From: Beaufortia kweichowensis
Lineage: Eukaryota; Chordata; Actinopteri; Cypriniformes; Gastromyzontidae
Direction: 5' to 3'
DNA length: 64,000 nt
Assembly: GCA_019155185.1 (NCBI GenBank)
Contig: CM032813.1
Location: forward strand, 10,132,645 to 10,196,644
Positions within the stretch are counted from its first letter, which is position 1; every line of letters starts with the position of its first letter. Position numbers and translations under genes: made by a program. Shown here piece by piece: positions 12,801 through 28,100 of this stretch. The notes beneath the pieces were generated by a model. It saw only the letters and a list, made by a program, of their open reading frames with translations. It was not told the DNA's origin and searched no databases.

Positions 12801-14049
12801 AAGATGCTTATCGAGTTTTTCCAATACACGCACCTATGTTAAAAAACTATTTAGGATTAACTATGCTATTAAACTTGGGCAGGGGCATGTTGTTACAAAA
12901 GTTTAATGTTAATTGAATTTTTTTTATGTCTAAAAAATGACAGTGGAGACATACAGTATAGCTTTTTTATACTCAAGGCATGAGTCTTTAACTTATGAGT
13001 TATTTTATAAATTGAAAACCTGGACTAAAATATGTGATTAGTAGTCTGCCCTGTCCATGCTCACACATTCTTTAATGACAACATTGTTATTCTGTTATTT
13101 AGTGACCGGTAGTATCACATAGTCATTATCAGGCAGAATTGAAAAAGATTTAAATCATTTTTCCTATGTGACTAACAGAGGAGAAATACTCACATGAGAG
13201 GCGTTTGTTGGTGAGGTTCGTTCCTTTTGAACTCATGACTTTAGACGAATGAGGAAGCACAGGTTGATGTGATGCAGCTAGATCCTGGAGCGAGACTGAA
13301 ATCTCACACAACTCATCTCTTTCTCTGTCTGAGGCTGTAGACCTCTCACACTCTCTGATCTGCTCACACTCAAACCTCTGGTCAGGAATGGGCGAATGAA
13401 CCAAATCATCCTTTAGGGGGAGGAGAGCAGACCTCAGAGCTGGAGGGGAAAAGGGGAGGAGTTATGTAACAAGAGAGGAGGTGCCAAAACCAAATCCTGT
13501 TGTCTTTGTTGTTAGATGTATATATGTATAAATATGTCTTAATGACTTGAGGTCATTAAAACAATGTCATGTCACTAATGCTTAAATCTATTTTGTATTC
13601 ATAACAATAACACTTAATTATGCTATTAGATAGTTTAGTCTAGTTTATATTTTAAAATATACTTTTTTATTTAATACAATTTGAGTCTGTATTGTTTTTA
13701 ATAAATGACATAGTTTGATAATGCATTGCAAATTAATTCATACAGTTTAAGTAACTGGATATCTGAAAAGGATGCTTATTCACCCAAGTTGAAATACAAT
13801 GCTTTAAATTTGGGGTTTTAAAGGAGCACAAAAAGAGGGAATCTATGTATTACAACTAGCTTATTATGGCTAAACAATTTATTTAGAGATGTACATTTAT
13901 TAATGTTAGACCTAATGTAGTAAGTTAAAAATGTAAAAAAAAACTACAACTATTTAAATGCGACTATTTCAACGTCGCATTTAAAACAAATGATACATAC
14001 CTGGCCCAAACGTAACTTCCGGTCGACTTCCGCAAAGAATAGATAACAT
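3168..14049 (-). CDS. dbndd2: Dysbindin-domain protein, dbndd2-like
   Basis: Five coding exons join in phase to 283 aa: 14049-14001, 13439-13194, 4651-4502, 4245-4102 and 3430-3168. All introns are GT-AG. The core (about residues 150-182) contains GSISSMEVNVDMLEQM and ISDQEALDVF, the dysbindin-domain signature, preceded by an RLRERQRFFEE helix. The acidic C-terminus (HSDDEDVHEE) and the absence of the long BLOC-1 coiled coil of DTNBP1 favour DBNDD2, a casein-kinase-1-binding family. Its recalled human position, 20q13, agrees with bmp7 and the snoRNA host nearby. Against this, VDMLEQM and ISDQEALDVF look as much like DTNBP1. The first two exons are assigned only by splice sites and phase, and I recognise nothing in their sequence. 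The start at 14049 is the first in-frame Met, and an upstream out-of-frame ATG sits at 14150. The large intron (4652-13193) could hide further exons. Confidence 0.7.
3720..3900. repeat. AT-rich low-complexity tract ending in (ATT)n
   Basis: Runs of TAATAATA and a (TTA)n block near 3868-3898, inside the last dbndd2-like intron. Confidence 0.75.
4300..4488. mobile_element. Fold-back MITE between two dbndd2-like exons
   Basis: The left arm (AAAGGTGCTTTAAAAGATTC, then ATGCCATAGAAGAAAC and GGTTCCTCAAAGAACC) is mirrored by the right arm (AAGGTTCTTTAGCC, then GTTTCTTCTACGGCAT). This is the imperfect palindrome of an abundant fish MITE. The outermost right terminus is missing. It fills most of the 256-bp intron between coding exons 4245-4102 and 4651-4502 and ends about 13 bp from a splice donor. 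Confidence 0.7.
5112..5400 (-). mobile_element. Decayed 3' end of a Tc1/mariner-like element
   Basis: Read on the minus strand, a remnant resembling the end of Tc1-type transposase coding sequence (ATGCCAAGAGTATTGTTTTG, then ACAACTTTTGAAGATGATC) leads to a terminal AAGTGTGTCCAAACTTTTAA motif. This is the layout of Tc1-like 3' ends common in fish. No intact transposase is present. Confidence 0.55.
6774..7275. repeat. AT-rich ~36-bp minisatellite, about 14 copies
   Basis: The unit is roughly ATTATTAAAATAGCTAGTTA plus an A/T-rich linker. Copies start near 6788, 6823, 6861, 6897, 6931, 6967, 7003, 7039, 7075, 7109, 7147, 7185, 7221 and 7255. Variant units (ATGCTAGT, AGCCTGTT) recur as a pair at 6931/6967 and 7221/7255, implying a higher-order duplication of about 290 bp. 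It lies in the large dbndd2-like intron. Confidence 0.9.
9040..9370. promoter_or_regulatory. Possible intronic regulatory element
   Basis: A GC-richer, non-repetitive island in an otherwise AT-rich intron. It contains the TCF/LEF-like word GATCAAAG near 9141 and CTTTGTCTGTCAAAGG near 9239. No coding support. Assignment as regulatory DNA is inference from composition only. Confidence 0.25.
12109..12435. repeat. TG-rich minisatellite with a 38-bp unit
   Basis: Begins with (GT)n. The word CAGCACTGATTGTGTGTGTG then recurs nine times. The first intervals are 23 bp; then six consecutive intervals are exactly 38 bp (12183, 12221, 12259, 12297, 12335, 12373, 12411). The near-perfect units suggest recent expansion. 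Located in the dbndd2-like large intron. Confidence 0.95.
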
Positions 14050-14235
14050 GCGTCTTCTACGTAGCCGTTCCTCAGATAAGGTCGCATCCAACAGCACAAC
14101 TTCAGTCTGCTCATCCCCTTCACTTGAACAGCTTTGGTAATCGGTGCCATATTACTAGTCACTAGCCAGACTAATAAACAAACACCGACCGGAAGTCGGA
14201 AACTTCGGGCCAGGCGCGTGTCCGATGAAAGCATC
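14050..14235 (-). promoter_or_regulatory. Promoter/5' UTR of dbndd2-like gene with upstream ORF
   Basis: A GC-rich island with two CCGGAAGT/ACTTCCGG ETS-type sites (about 14017 and 14189) next to the first exon, with no TATA box. The first ATG of the exon (14150-14148, in MAPITKAV) opens a frame that runs to the splice donor and, after splicing to 13439, stops at TGA within two codons. It would therefore act as an upstream ORF overlapping the proposed start at 14049. Confidence 0.5.
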
Positions 14236-18232
<3,997 letters not shown>

Positions 18233-18255
18233 TAGATGAAACTTTGCTTGGCCCC

Positions 18256-20078
18256 ATGGCAAACAGTTCCTTTCCAGTTTTGAAGAAACTGGATTCTGTG
18301 CCAAATTGCAATGAACAGCCATCTGCCCCGGTTTTTAAAATCCCTTCTCCTTTTTGGAATCAGGAATCGGTGTTCAGGAGATCTAGACACGTGCGGGAAT
18401 CCACACCTAATGTTGCTGTAGATGCAATGACCCTGTATCCTTACAGATATGATTTAGGCTCTATGAGAAACCCAGACATCTCTTGTGTTACAGGACTAAA
18501 TCACATCTACTCAATGAACTCAATGAATGCTAGCAGCAGGTACATAACAGCGCCATCGAAATTCCTCACGAGTGACCCAAATACACTGCATAGTATTGGA
18601 AGGGGGACGTATTATTGGAGTTATTTAACATCGGGCGTAGAAGATGGGCTTGCTAAAGGCTTTAGCAATGTGCACAATCCACAAATTGACCCGTTTTTAG
18701 CTTCATATTACTACAGAGGTGCTGATAGGGATGTTTCACCAAGCGAGGAAGGCTCACAAAAGAAAAGATCAAAGGATGAGATGTATTGGTACCACGAACC
18801 ACAGAAGCAGAGGATTCTACACGGCCCAAAAAAGATGCATTACGTAAAAAGTTACCCACATCCAGGTTCAAGTAAAACTAACCATCACCAGCACAGATCA
18901 AGTCCCGCCACGCCTGAAGAATCTAAGAGGGTCGGTGAAAATCAAACTGAAGAAGCGCTCCCCCTACTGGACCGGAGAGAAGATGCAGAAAAACAGAATC
19001 GGCAAAAGTACCCGAGTTCATGCCCAGAATCGTCTTCTTCTGTCTTGTGCGTTCTTCATCGTTTTGTAGAGGGTTCACTGGTGGAGCTTGAGAGCGGCCG
19101 ACTGAAGCATGTGGAGGATTTACGGATGGAAGATTTGGAGAAGTGTGCTGAGCTTCATCCGGAGCTAAGATTGGAACGATTCACAGTGTTGAAGATCACA
19201 CCCTCGCACACACCTGTATTCTTATTACATGTGGAGCTGGAACGGGACCATTCGCAGGTTAATTCATACACACACATACATAGACGACAGCCTTGATATT
19301 CTGTTATTGCTTCTGGTTTGTGTATTTTATTTCACAGAAATCCCACAAAGTATGTTGCCTTTTGAAAACATGAACAAGGATGTTGTTTTTGTCACATTCA
19401 TAATGCATTTACATTTTTTTAATATGTAACTTATGAATATTTTTTGACGTCTGGACTACCATATATTGGTAATAAATACAAACTGTGAGAATTTAACTTA
19501 AAGTTTTGACTAAAAATGTCACATTCATAATGCTGGAATTGTCCAATTTATATTTTTGGGTGAACTGTCCCTTTAAAATATTTTTCTTTGATTTAATTTT
19601 TTGTTGCATTTTTAAAACATGCTGTAAAACAGATTTATGTGGTCGTAACTCATGACCCTCATGAGGTATAAACAGAGCCTTTGTGTTTCATGAAAGTAAG
19701 AGAAGATTGTGTATAAATATGCTTGATTTTTTGGTGACCTCTCACGCTCTGATTCAGCAGCTGTGTCTGGAGGCCAATGAGGGGCTGCCCTTTTTTGTTT
19801 GTGGGTGGGGCTGGTCATCCTGCAACCCTCAGCACACCAGTCAAACCTGCAGACTGCAGTGCCACCAGCTGAAGGTGGGAGACGTGTGTCTGGCGCTGAC
19901 TCGTGAGCCCGCCCCTCTGCCGCAGCCTGCCAATCAGAATCCAGCTGAGCTGAACACGAATCACAAGTGTGACATGGAAAAGAAAAGTACACTACCAAGA
20001 AAATACATGTCGCGTAAGAGACACTTCACAGCTCCTGAACTCAGGGAAATTTCTAAGGTACATCAGGCCACCGATTAA
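18256..20078 (+). CDS. Ataxin-1-like AXH-domain protein
   Basis: Two coding exons, 18256-19257 and 19761-20078, join in phase 0 to 439 aa. The ATG at 18256 follows an in-frame TAA. The AXH domain spans roughly residues 268-385: FVEGSLVELESGRLKHVEDL on exon 1, then PFFVCGWGWSSC and LKVGDVCLALT on exon 2. The intron falls inside the AXH domain, as I recall for ATXN1. A basic RKRHFTAPE motif near residue 419 matches the ATXN1 nuclear-localisation/14-3-3 site, with Thr in place of the phosphorylated Ser. The family acts in the nucleus with Capicua as a transcriptional repressor complex. There is no polyglutamine, and the N-terminal ~260 residues are unlike ATXN1 or ATXN1L as I recall them. The protein is much shorter than human ATXN1 (about 815 aa). 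A donor-like AAG|GTACAT at 20056 could splice to a further exon and replace the last few residues. Confidence 0.8.
19395..19577 (+). repeat. Dispersed repeat fragment in ataxin-1-like intron
   Basis: Contains the word CACATTCATAATGCTGGAATT found in the dnajc16 intron repeats, and ends with TTTTTGGGTGAACTGTCCCTTTAA, the terminus of a common fish element also seen at 42226-42246. Confidence 0.5.
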
Positions 20079-21930
20079 GAAATTGGAGGTTCATCATATA
20101 TCACACATTAGACAGTTATAACAAAGCCTAACAATCTTTTTTTCTAATCAGAATTACTCTACCATAGTTATGTATTGCAAATAACAATGTTTTTATACAT
20201 TATACTTGCTATATAATGTATAATATCCGCACAAAGTAATTGCAATGTTCCCAGGGAATTATCTTGATACGGTCATGTTATTTAATGATGTTTTCACCAT
20301 AATATTCTGTGTGGTACATTGATATAAAATTATCATTTGACCTAATGAAATGAAGTTTTGAGGCCTGGTGTACTCCTAATAATACATTTGATCATAAAAA
20401 ATATAATGTATATAAAATGATTACATGAAATATACATTAAATACAGTATATATAATTTTATAATAACTTTTTACAATAACTGATCTCATGGTAATTTATA
20501 TGAATTTTACGAGGTGGCTAATTTGAATTTGTATGATGTAAACCATACACAAACAATTATTATAAAATTATTATAAAAAAGCAATGATAAAGTTCCACCC
20601 CGCCCCATTAGTAGGGAGAAGGCAAATCTTACTAAAACACACGAATGACATCATACAAAGTCGTACAAATTAGCCACATTGAAAAATATGTATGAATTCC
20701 CATTAGACTATGTTGTCCCAGACTCACTGGGATATCTGTTTGGGTTACACCGCATACTGTATGACTTCTCATATGAAATGAGTATGAAATCTCAGCAAAA
20801 GATAAACACAGTATTGTAATGAAACAGATTAAACTGTTCATTCTGACTGTAGCCTTGGTTTTGTACATTACAGACTGATAATTATAAAAAGGATTAAGAA
20901 CAACCCCAACTGTCTCACCCCAACTGCCTGAGTATATAAATAGAAGAAAAAAAACATTTTGTGGCATCTTTAAACGATGTAGATTTCATTAAAATGCCAG
21001 ATATGCAGAACATTGTGTTTGATCAACCATGTAAGAGTCTCAGCGTATTGCAATATTAATAATGTAAAAACATATGCTTCACACAACATTGAGAAACAAT
21101 GTAAGGCATATAAAATGATTTCCAGTTCTCCAAACATCTGCTTTTAAAGTTCATCTATTCTATCGGTGGAACATCTTTAATGTACAGTTACAATGTTGTA
21201 TTGTATCTGTGTTATTGAAAACAGCTGCAAAGTTCAACATTTCCTCTGCCAAAATGTATCGCACCTGCTTCTCCTTAGACAGTTTTATTCATTTCATTTT
21301 ATCATTCCATTTATTCCAAATGTTCAGATCATAACCGAATGCCCTACCCTGACACCGCCCACCTGCCGGTTTGGCACTTCCAACACTTACTGCCTTCGAG
21401 ATGGGGATGTTCACAATGTACGATGGCCAAATACTCACTTAAGCACACGCTCACTTCAAAAAGTGATTAACAGACTGACAGCACAACAATTTCCCATGAT
21501 GCACATGGGACACAGAACAATGAGTCCAAATATGAAGGTTATTTCTTTTTATTGGCTGTATGGGTGATAACTACAAAAAGAAAACATGTGTTCTTTCATG
21601 TATGTGATGAAACCAAACTGACTCCAAGGCAAGATTCAATTTCAGGGGTCTTGTTTAATAAAGCAGAGTGCTGAACATCTGCAAAAGCTTTGAAAGTGTG
21701 AATCAAAAACAATCGCTTTGACTCATTTACAAAACTTATATACTGAAATATACTGTTGTTGGACAAAGCCCAGTGCAGTCATTTATAATAATTACTTGAA
21801 TGAACTCAGAAACTATATAAGTCATGTTGTATAATGTGTACAAGTGGCATTACTAAACAAATCCCTTTAGGATGTGTGTAATTGTAGTGCGTGCTCCCTG
21901 AGCAGTCTGCTTATATGTCTCTGAGGACAG
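20079..21930. other. Spacer between ataxin-1-like gene and bmp7 3' end
   Basis: Mostly AT-rich. A possible alternative last exon of the ataxin-1-like gene is listed separately at 21329-21567. Nothing else recognised. Confidence 0.45.
21329..21567 (+). other. Possible terminal exon of ataxin-1-like gene
   Basis: A good acceptor (TTATTCCAAATGTTCAG) is followed by an open frame (IITECPTLTPPTCRFG...) of about 80 codons. It is in phase with a donor-like site at 20056, and an AATAAA lies at 21657-21662. The peptide does not resemble the known ATXN1 C-terminus, so this could be chance. Confidence 0.25.
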
Positions 21931-21936
21931 TTTATT
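21931..21936 (-). terminator. Candidate bmp7 poly(A) signal
   Basis: TTTATT on the plus strand (AATAAA on the minus strand), 222 nt past the bmp7 stop codon. Confidence 0.45.
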
Positions 21937-22157
21937 CACGCTGTATCTCCTCGTGTTCTCTTTGATTCCAAACTTGGCTGTCTGCGCACAGACCAAAGCC
22001 AAAACGGCACACAATTCAAGCCGTTTAAACTTTAAATGAAAAATTGTGTTTCCATTTTGCTCCATTCAGAGTCTTTGGGCTCTTGATGATCAAGAAAATC
22101 AGTCTCCTATAAAGTCTATTTTCTCTGTGTCTTCCGGAAAGAAGCGTAAGTGGTAAG

Positions 22158-25100
22158 TTAGTGGCATCCACAGGCTCGGACGACCATGTTGCGGTACTTT
22201 TTCAGTATGACGTTAGAACTGTCATCAAAGTATAAGACGGAGATTCCGTGCAGCTGAGTTGGAGCGCAGCAGGGCTTCGGCACCGTTTCTGGGTTTATAA
22301 AATGGACCTGGAAAGACCAGAAAAACATTGATATGTATTAGATTATAAACCACCATTACTCATCATGGCTCAATATTGAATAACACTGAATAATATGTGA
22401 ATAAATAACAGAACATTTGATGACGCCATGCAGAACGTCTGTAGAATCGTTCAAATAAATTACACAAACAATACAAGTATTTGAATCACAAATTAATATG
22501 AGGATCTTTCATATTCATTTATTAAAAACAATTCATTTATTACCCTCATGTTATTTCAAACACCAATTTGGTTATTTGAAACAAAAGTAAATATTTTGGA
22601 GTCAAAAAGTTATCATAAAATTAAAATATTGATTTCATATCAATATTTTGTCATGTCAAAATCATAAAAATGGGTTTGTTTTACTCACACAAAAGCCATA
22701 ATATTCTGCATGAGTAATATGGGACACTTCGGTTGCTTTAAAGCTTAAGACACACCTTAAGACACACGCCATATACACTAGACCAATCCTTAACAAACTT
22801 TAACCATTGATAAACTTTGTTAACATTAACAAAAGCAAACTCTTCTTTTAGTCTTATTCACCTTTCCTAGCTTTAACGTCTGTTTATAAACTGTTGTTAC
22901 TATTGGCTTTTAGGGCAGGCATAAACATGAGGGCAGGCATAAACCTTTCTATTTTAAAGATGTTTATATGTATTACATTGATTTTCCCCAAACATACAAA
23001 AATAAACACTCACCAGTGTCTGTACGATTGCATGATTTGTGGCATTCATATACGAGTTCAGGGGAAAAACACATTCTCCTTCACAATAGTACGCGGCGTA
23101 ACCTTCCGGTGCGATTATCCAGTCCTGGAAGCACAAGCGACAGGTCAGAAAGGAGATCCGATTAAAGATGATCATTGTACATATCAATGAAAGTTCATGA
23201 CCGTACCTGCCATCCCAAATCTCTGAAACTGACATAGAGTTCACGTTTCTTGCAGCCCTGTTTGGGGTCCACGCTGGCACCCTCTGCAAAAGAACATGTA
23301 AGGATTACATTATATATATTAGGACTGTGTGGTATTATAACGCATGCTGAAAGATGCCAGTTTATGTTAATGACCCTTACCCATGGCTTCGGCTGTCCTG
23401 AGGGCCACCTGGCTGGGTGCAGAACCGGATTTGGGGTTTTTGGAGCGGTTGTGACCCCTCTGTTTGTTTCCAGATGCTGAACGCACACCACGGAAATGAA
23501 CTCCTGATGCTTTAAAGAACGCCACCATAAACGGCTGCTTGTTTTGGGGTCCGCTGTTGCCCACCAGCCCTACTCTTCTGGGGTTCACACTTTCACCTAC
23601 AGGGGGAAACAGTGAGATGACTTTTAGATTCTCATCTTGAGTTGCTATATGAATCACATATGTGGGTGGGTTTTGTTTACCTCTTTGAGGCTAATTTTTC
23701 AGCTTTTATCTATCATTTATCATGTTCTGAAACAAAGCTTTATTCGTGACTTTTAATCATTGATCTTTTGGTGTGATGTTTTCATATTATGTGTGATAGT
23801 AATGACATTCAGTTCAGCCTTGGATACTAACACTTAACTTTTTGTCAGCTTTTGTATTTTAAAGATCTTAATGTTTAAGGTTTAACCTGATAACTGTCAC
23901 AGCAGAAATTGACTTTACACATGAAAATGCACTGTGAACTAAAAATTTTATTTATTAGATATTTTTTCAAACATTTTTTGAAACTTTTTTTTTCTTTTCA
24001 TTTTTGGTATTTTTATAAATTGCAGTAACATTAACATTTAAAAAAACGTTATTCAAATTTGTCAAATATTTATTCTTGAGTCTTAGACCTTTCCATCAAT
24101 TTTCAGTTTGTCATGATTAGATTAAAATTCAACTACGAAATATTAAAGTGAATAGGACCGTTTAACAGATTAAAGACACTCACCGTGTGCGTTCTCCAGG
24201 GAGATCTGCAGTCCCAAGTTCTGACCCGGGTTTATAAGCCAGTGGTTACTGGTGACTGTGAGGTCAAATACCAGCCATCCCTCTTCTGCCGCCCATACCT
24301 CTCTAGAGTCCAGCAGGTACAGCTCCCTACACAGGGTCAGAAGAGGTCACGTATGGGTTGATAACGCTCATAAACTCATAAAGTTCACATTTAACAGCTT
24401 TTTTTAACAACTGATAAAGAATATGATGACTAAATCAGTAACAAATATTTACCAAAACATTGTCAAACTTGCAAAAGGTTGCATAATATTATTTTACGCA
24501 GCATAAACAAGTCATTTTTTATGATGAAAATATGATGTATCATGTCAAATTTGCATCCGTTGTGGGTGGTTGCCAGGGTATTACGTGGGATTGACTCAAA
24601 GTAAACATACAACCTCCAAATTGTAGTGATATTCCCAATAGATATGCCTTATATAGTTTCTTCTTCAATGTTAGTCTATAAAATGTGACCCCATCTGTAA
24701 AAACCAGGCTAAAGTCTTAAAATCTAATTTTGAGATAACGACCATGAAACTTTGATTTTGCAGTCAATATTGAAAGATATCAATGTTATATTTTCACAGA
24801 ATGTTCTTTATATTATAGGATGATTATGTAGAAAACAGTAAATTACAACAAATGACATTAGCTGGGTTTTCACAAGCATTGTTTAGAAATGTTCAAATCT
24901 GGGACACCCTCTACATGATATACTTCATTCTCTCATATTAACAACATAATAAGTCGAGAAGATAAACCACAATGACACCTGCACTCCAGTGTGGTCAGAA
25001 ATGTAATACACCGTCACATACAAGACAACATTTATTAGCATCATGATATCTTTATGAGGTTTTTCTTTGTAGCCAAATTCTGGAAAATCTTCCCATAAAT

Positions 25101-28100
25101 TTGCCAGATCATGACAGAACATGATCATCTCAAATAAATGAGCTTTATACCACGAAAAGCCCCAAAACCCCAAACAAGCATCAACACGCCATCAAAGTTT
25201 CCTCTAATTAAATCTGATGTGTGATAAAAGAGATCCGGGGGATAAAATCAGGGGATGGATCTCCTGAACAATGACTTGTCTTACAGGTAGGATTTCAAAC
25301 CTAGAGGTCTTTATGTTCCTCCTGTCTGGTCGCCTTGCTGTCTGTGAGCATCAGCGGGGCAAACCGTCTCTGCGTGACAATGGAAGAGGTGCGGGAAGGA
25401 TGATTCACAATGGGTGGTCTTCACAGGGAATGTGAGAGACGGGGGTGGATGATGCTTTCGTGTGCGTGTAACAAGGGAGAACACGAGAGACGGTCTGTCT
25501 AAGCATGTATCACCTGGAGGACTTCATTACGGACAGGACCAGAAACATTCCAAAGGGAGGTGGGATACAGCGCCAACTCTCATGACTTGTCGATGTCAGT
25601 GGGGTCTGACAGCAATGCAGGCAACTAGCCGTGCAATGATAGGAAAGCAAAATAAATTGATGTCCGGTGTAAAATCATCTTCCTGATGCAAAAACTGTAC
25701 TAAAGTCTCATAAGAGAGACAAAGTGAGATAAGGTAAATCATGTCAGGGGCGTTACTCCAGATGTCTGGGGCAGCAGTTCCTCCCCTTCGCCATCTCAAT
25801 AATTGACAGTAATGGCTTTGTAATGGCTGCCGCTCTCTTTGCCTGTTAGCGGCCGCACCGTAAATCACCTCGAGGAATTCAGTGGGAGCCCTGGCACTAG
25901 ACACGTACCACTGGGCAGACACATCAGCGTGTGTGTTCATCCCTCCCACATTCAGACTTAAAAAGTGTGGGTGGTGGCATATGTTTCATTTCAGACGCTT
26001 CGCTGTGTTTTTATGATGCCTAGAGGCCCTTGCGTACAATGGAAAACCCGGGAAACGTGAACATACCGTGCTTTTACATATTACGAAAAATTATATCCTT
26101 GACACACAGTTAACATGATGAATAACCAAATTAAAGGCCCAAGGAAAACAGATGCGCATTCAAATACAAGAGTTTGGAGGCTCAAAAATGACACACTTTA
26201 CCTTTATTCACAAAATATTAAGACAAATGGTTTATTAGAATAATTTGAAATAAACTAAAAATACACAGCTAAATTGTGCACAGTAAGACCAGAAACAACA
26301 AGTTCAAATTAAACTGAAAGTCAATTGGTCAAACAAAATTTGTTTTTCTAAAATCTGGTTATAAATAAAGAAATGTATCAACATACTGACATACATGTTA
26401 ATATGTGACATACCTTTTGGGTTTTTGTTGCAGCACCTGGAACACACTGATTCTAAATGTCTCGTTTTCATAGCGCTCGTGAACAAAATCCTTATAGATA
26501 CGGAATTCCGCGGCAGTCACGGTTTCTCCGGACGGGATGCGCGAGAGGTCGAAAAGAAACTCTCTGCGGTGCTGATGATACAGGCGAAGGTCTTCATCTG
26601 GTTCCACTACAAACAAGAGCCAGAACAATCAGTTATACAATTTTTATGTGCATATATGTGGCTCAGGATATATCTCAGGAAGCAAAAAAATTATAAATAA
26701 ATAAGTCTTATAAATTCTCTATAAAGTCTGAATGTGAACTACAGGCGTTTGTCTCGTTTAACTTCACAGTACCGCTGCCAGCCAATGAGCGCACACGATC
26801 TGACCGCAGCATAAGTCATTGTACCCAAACTTCATTCTGTCAGAAACACTTTGAGGTCACATTGAGCACTAACGCTTGATTGCCTCGCCCACATCACAAT
26901 GTCCAAAAAAGAAATGTTTGCTTCCATAAGCCTGTGATTGATCTGAGCCCTGGGGACCCCGACGACTCGAGTTGGGGGAAAACCACAGGCCCTGCACCCA
27001 CCCGCCATAGACTTCAATCACACATATGTGCCAACCACAAGAAAAGATCTGTTAAAGGACTGGCCCGGAAACCGGCAGTGCCCCGCGTACATATATATCC
27101 AATGGATACATAAGCGCGTTCAGATGGTATTGAAACGCTAACCCCGCAACACTAACATGAGTGACTTGTTAACTGCTGTAGTTTAATCTAATTTTGGATG
27201 TGGAAGGAAGGATAGATATCTAGCATCCGGGGGAAGCAGGATTTGGTTAAGAACACTGCAATGTGAATTGAGATTTAAGATGTAATGTGATAAACGTATT
27301 TAAGTATCTTGTACAGTCTAAAACTTTAAAAGGAAAGAAATAGTTCAAAGATTTCTTGTACTTGATCTCTTTTTTTGGTCCACTTCACAGGGATTCAAAC
27401 AGGGAGGATGGGGGCATCTGTGTTAACGCCCATAACCAGCTAAAAACGCTAAAAAAACATTCTCCATAAATGCAGAAAATCATAATGATTTCATAATGAA
27501 GTCTTGGCCGACTCTAACTTAACCCCCATATTGTTTCCACCCAGCCCTAACCCAGCTGAGCCCGTCCTCAGAGTTTCCAGTCTGATGGTGGCATTGGCCG
27601 ACCATTTCCTGAAGGTTTCCAACATACTCTTTTTACAACCAATCTGATCACATCTGTGTATCACCCCTCCCCCGATTCCAGGGTTTTAGTGTTGTGTATG
27701 ACCTCCCGCAGGTATGCAGAGAATTAAGAAACTGCTTTTTATGCACATTCTGTCTGAGTTCATGACATCATGTTTTAGGGTGCAGCTACGTGTTTGAATC
27801 TTTTCCAGCATCTTGCTAATCCATGGTTACTGCAGGAATCCCCTCATAACTATGTGCATACTCAAAATAACGAGTCGTTTGACCGCAGTCAAACAGTGGA
27901 AAGAAACAACAATATTTTATAGAAGCAATAATTGCTTTGAAGGATTTGGATTGGTTAGGTTAAATGCCAGATGATGCCAGGTGATGTTGGTGCACAGTTC
28001 CCGGGGTCTAAAACATAAAATCCTCCCCTGAATGTTCAATTGGATCAATTGGGCAATAAATGCTAAATGTCAGACATAAGCACAAACCTGTTTTATGAAT

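Noticed and set aside
22954..23289. A single 111-aa bmp ORF across intron 5
   Set aside because: It reads through a splice acceptor and donor; the true exons are 23283-23207 and 23124-23014.
25596..25949. 117-codon frame in bmp7 intron 2
   Set aside because: No domain and a TTG start. More likely non-coding sequence with raised GC content.
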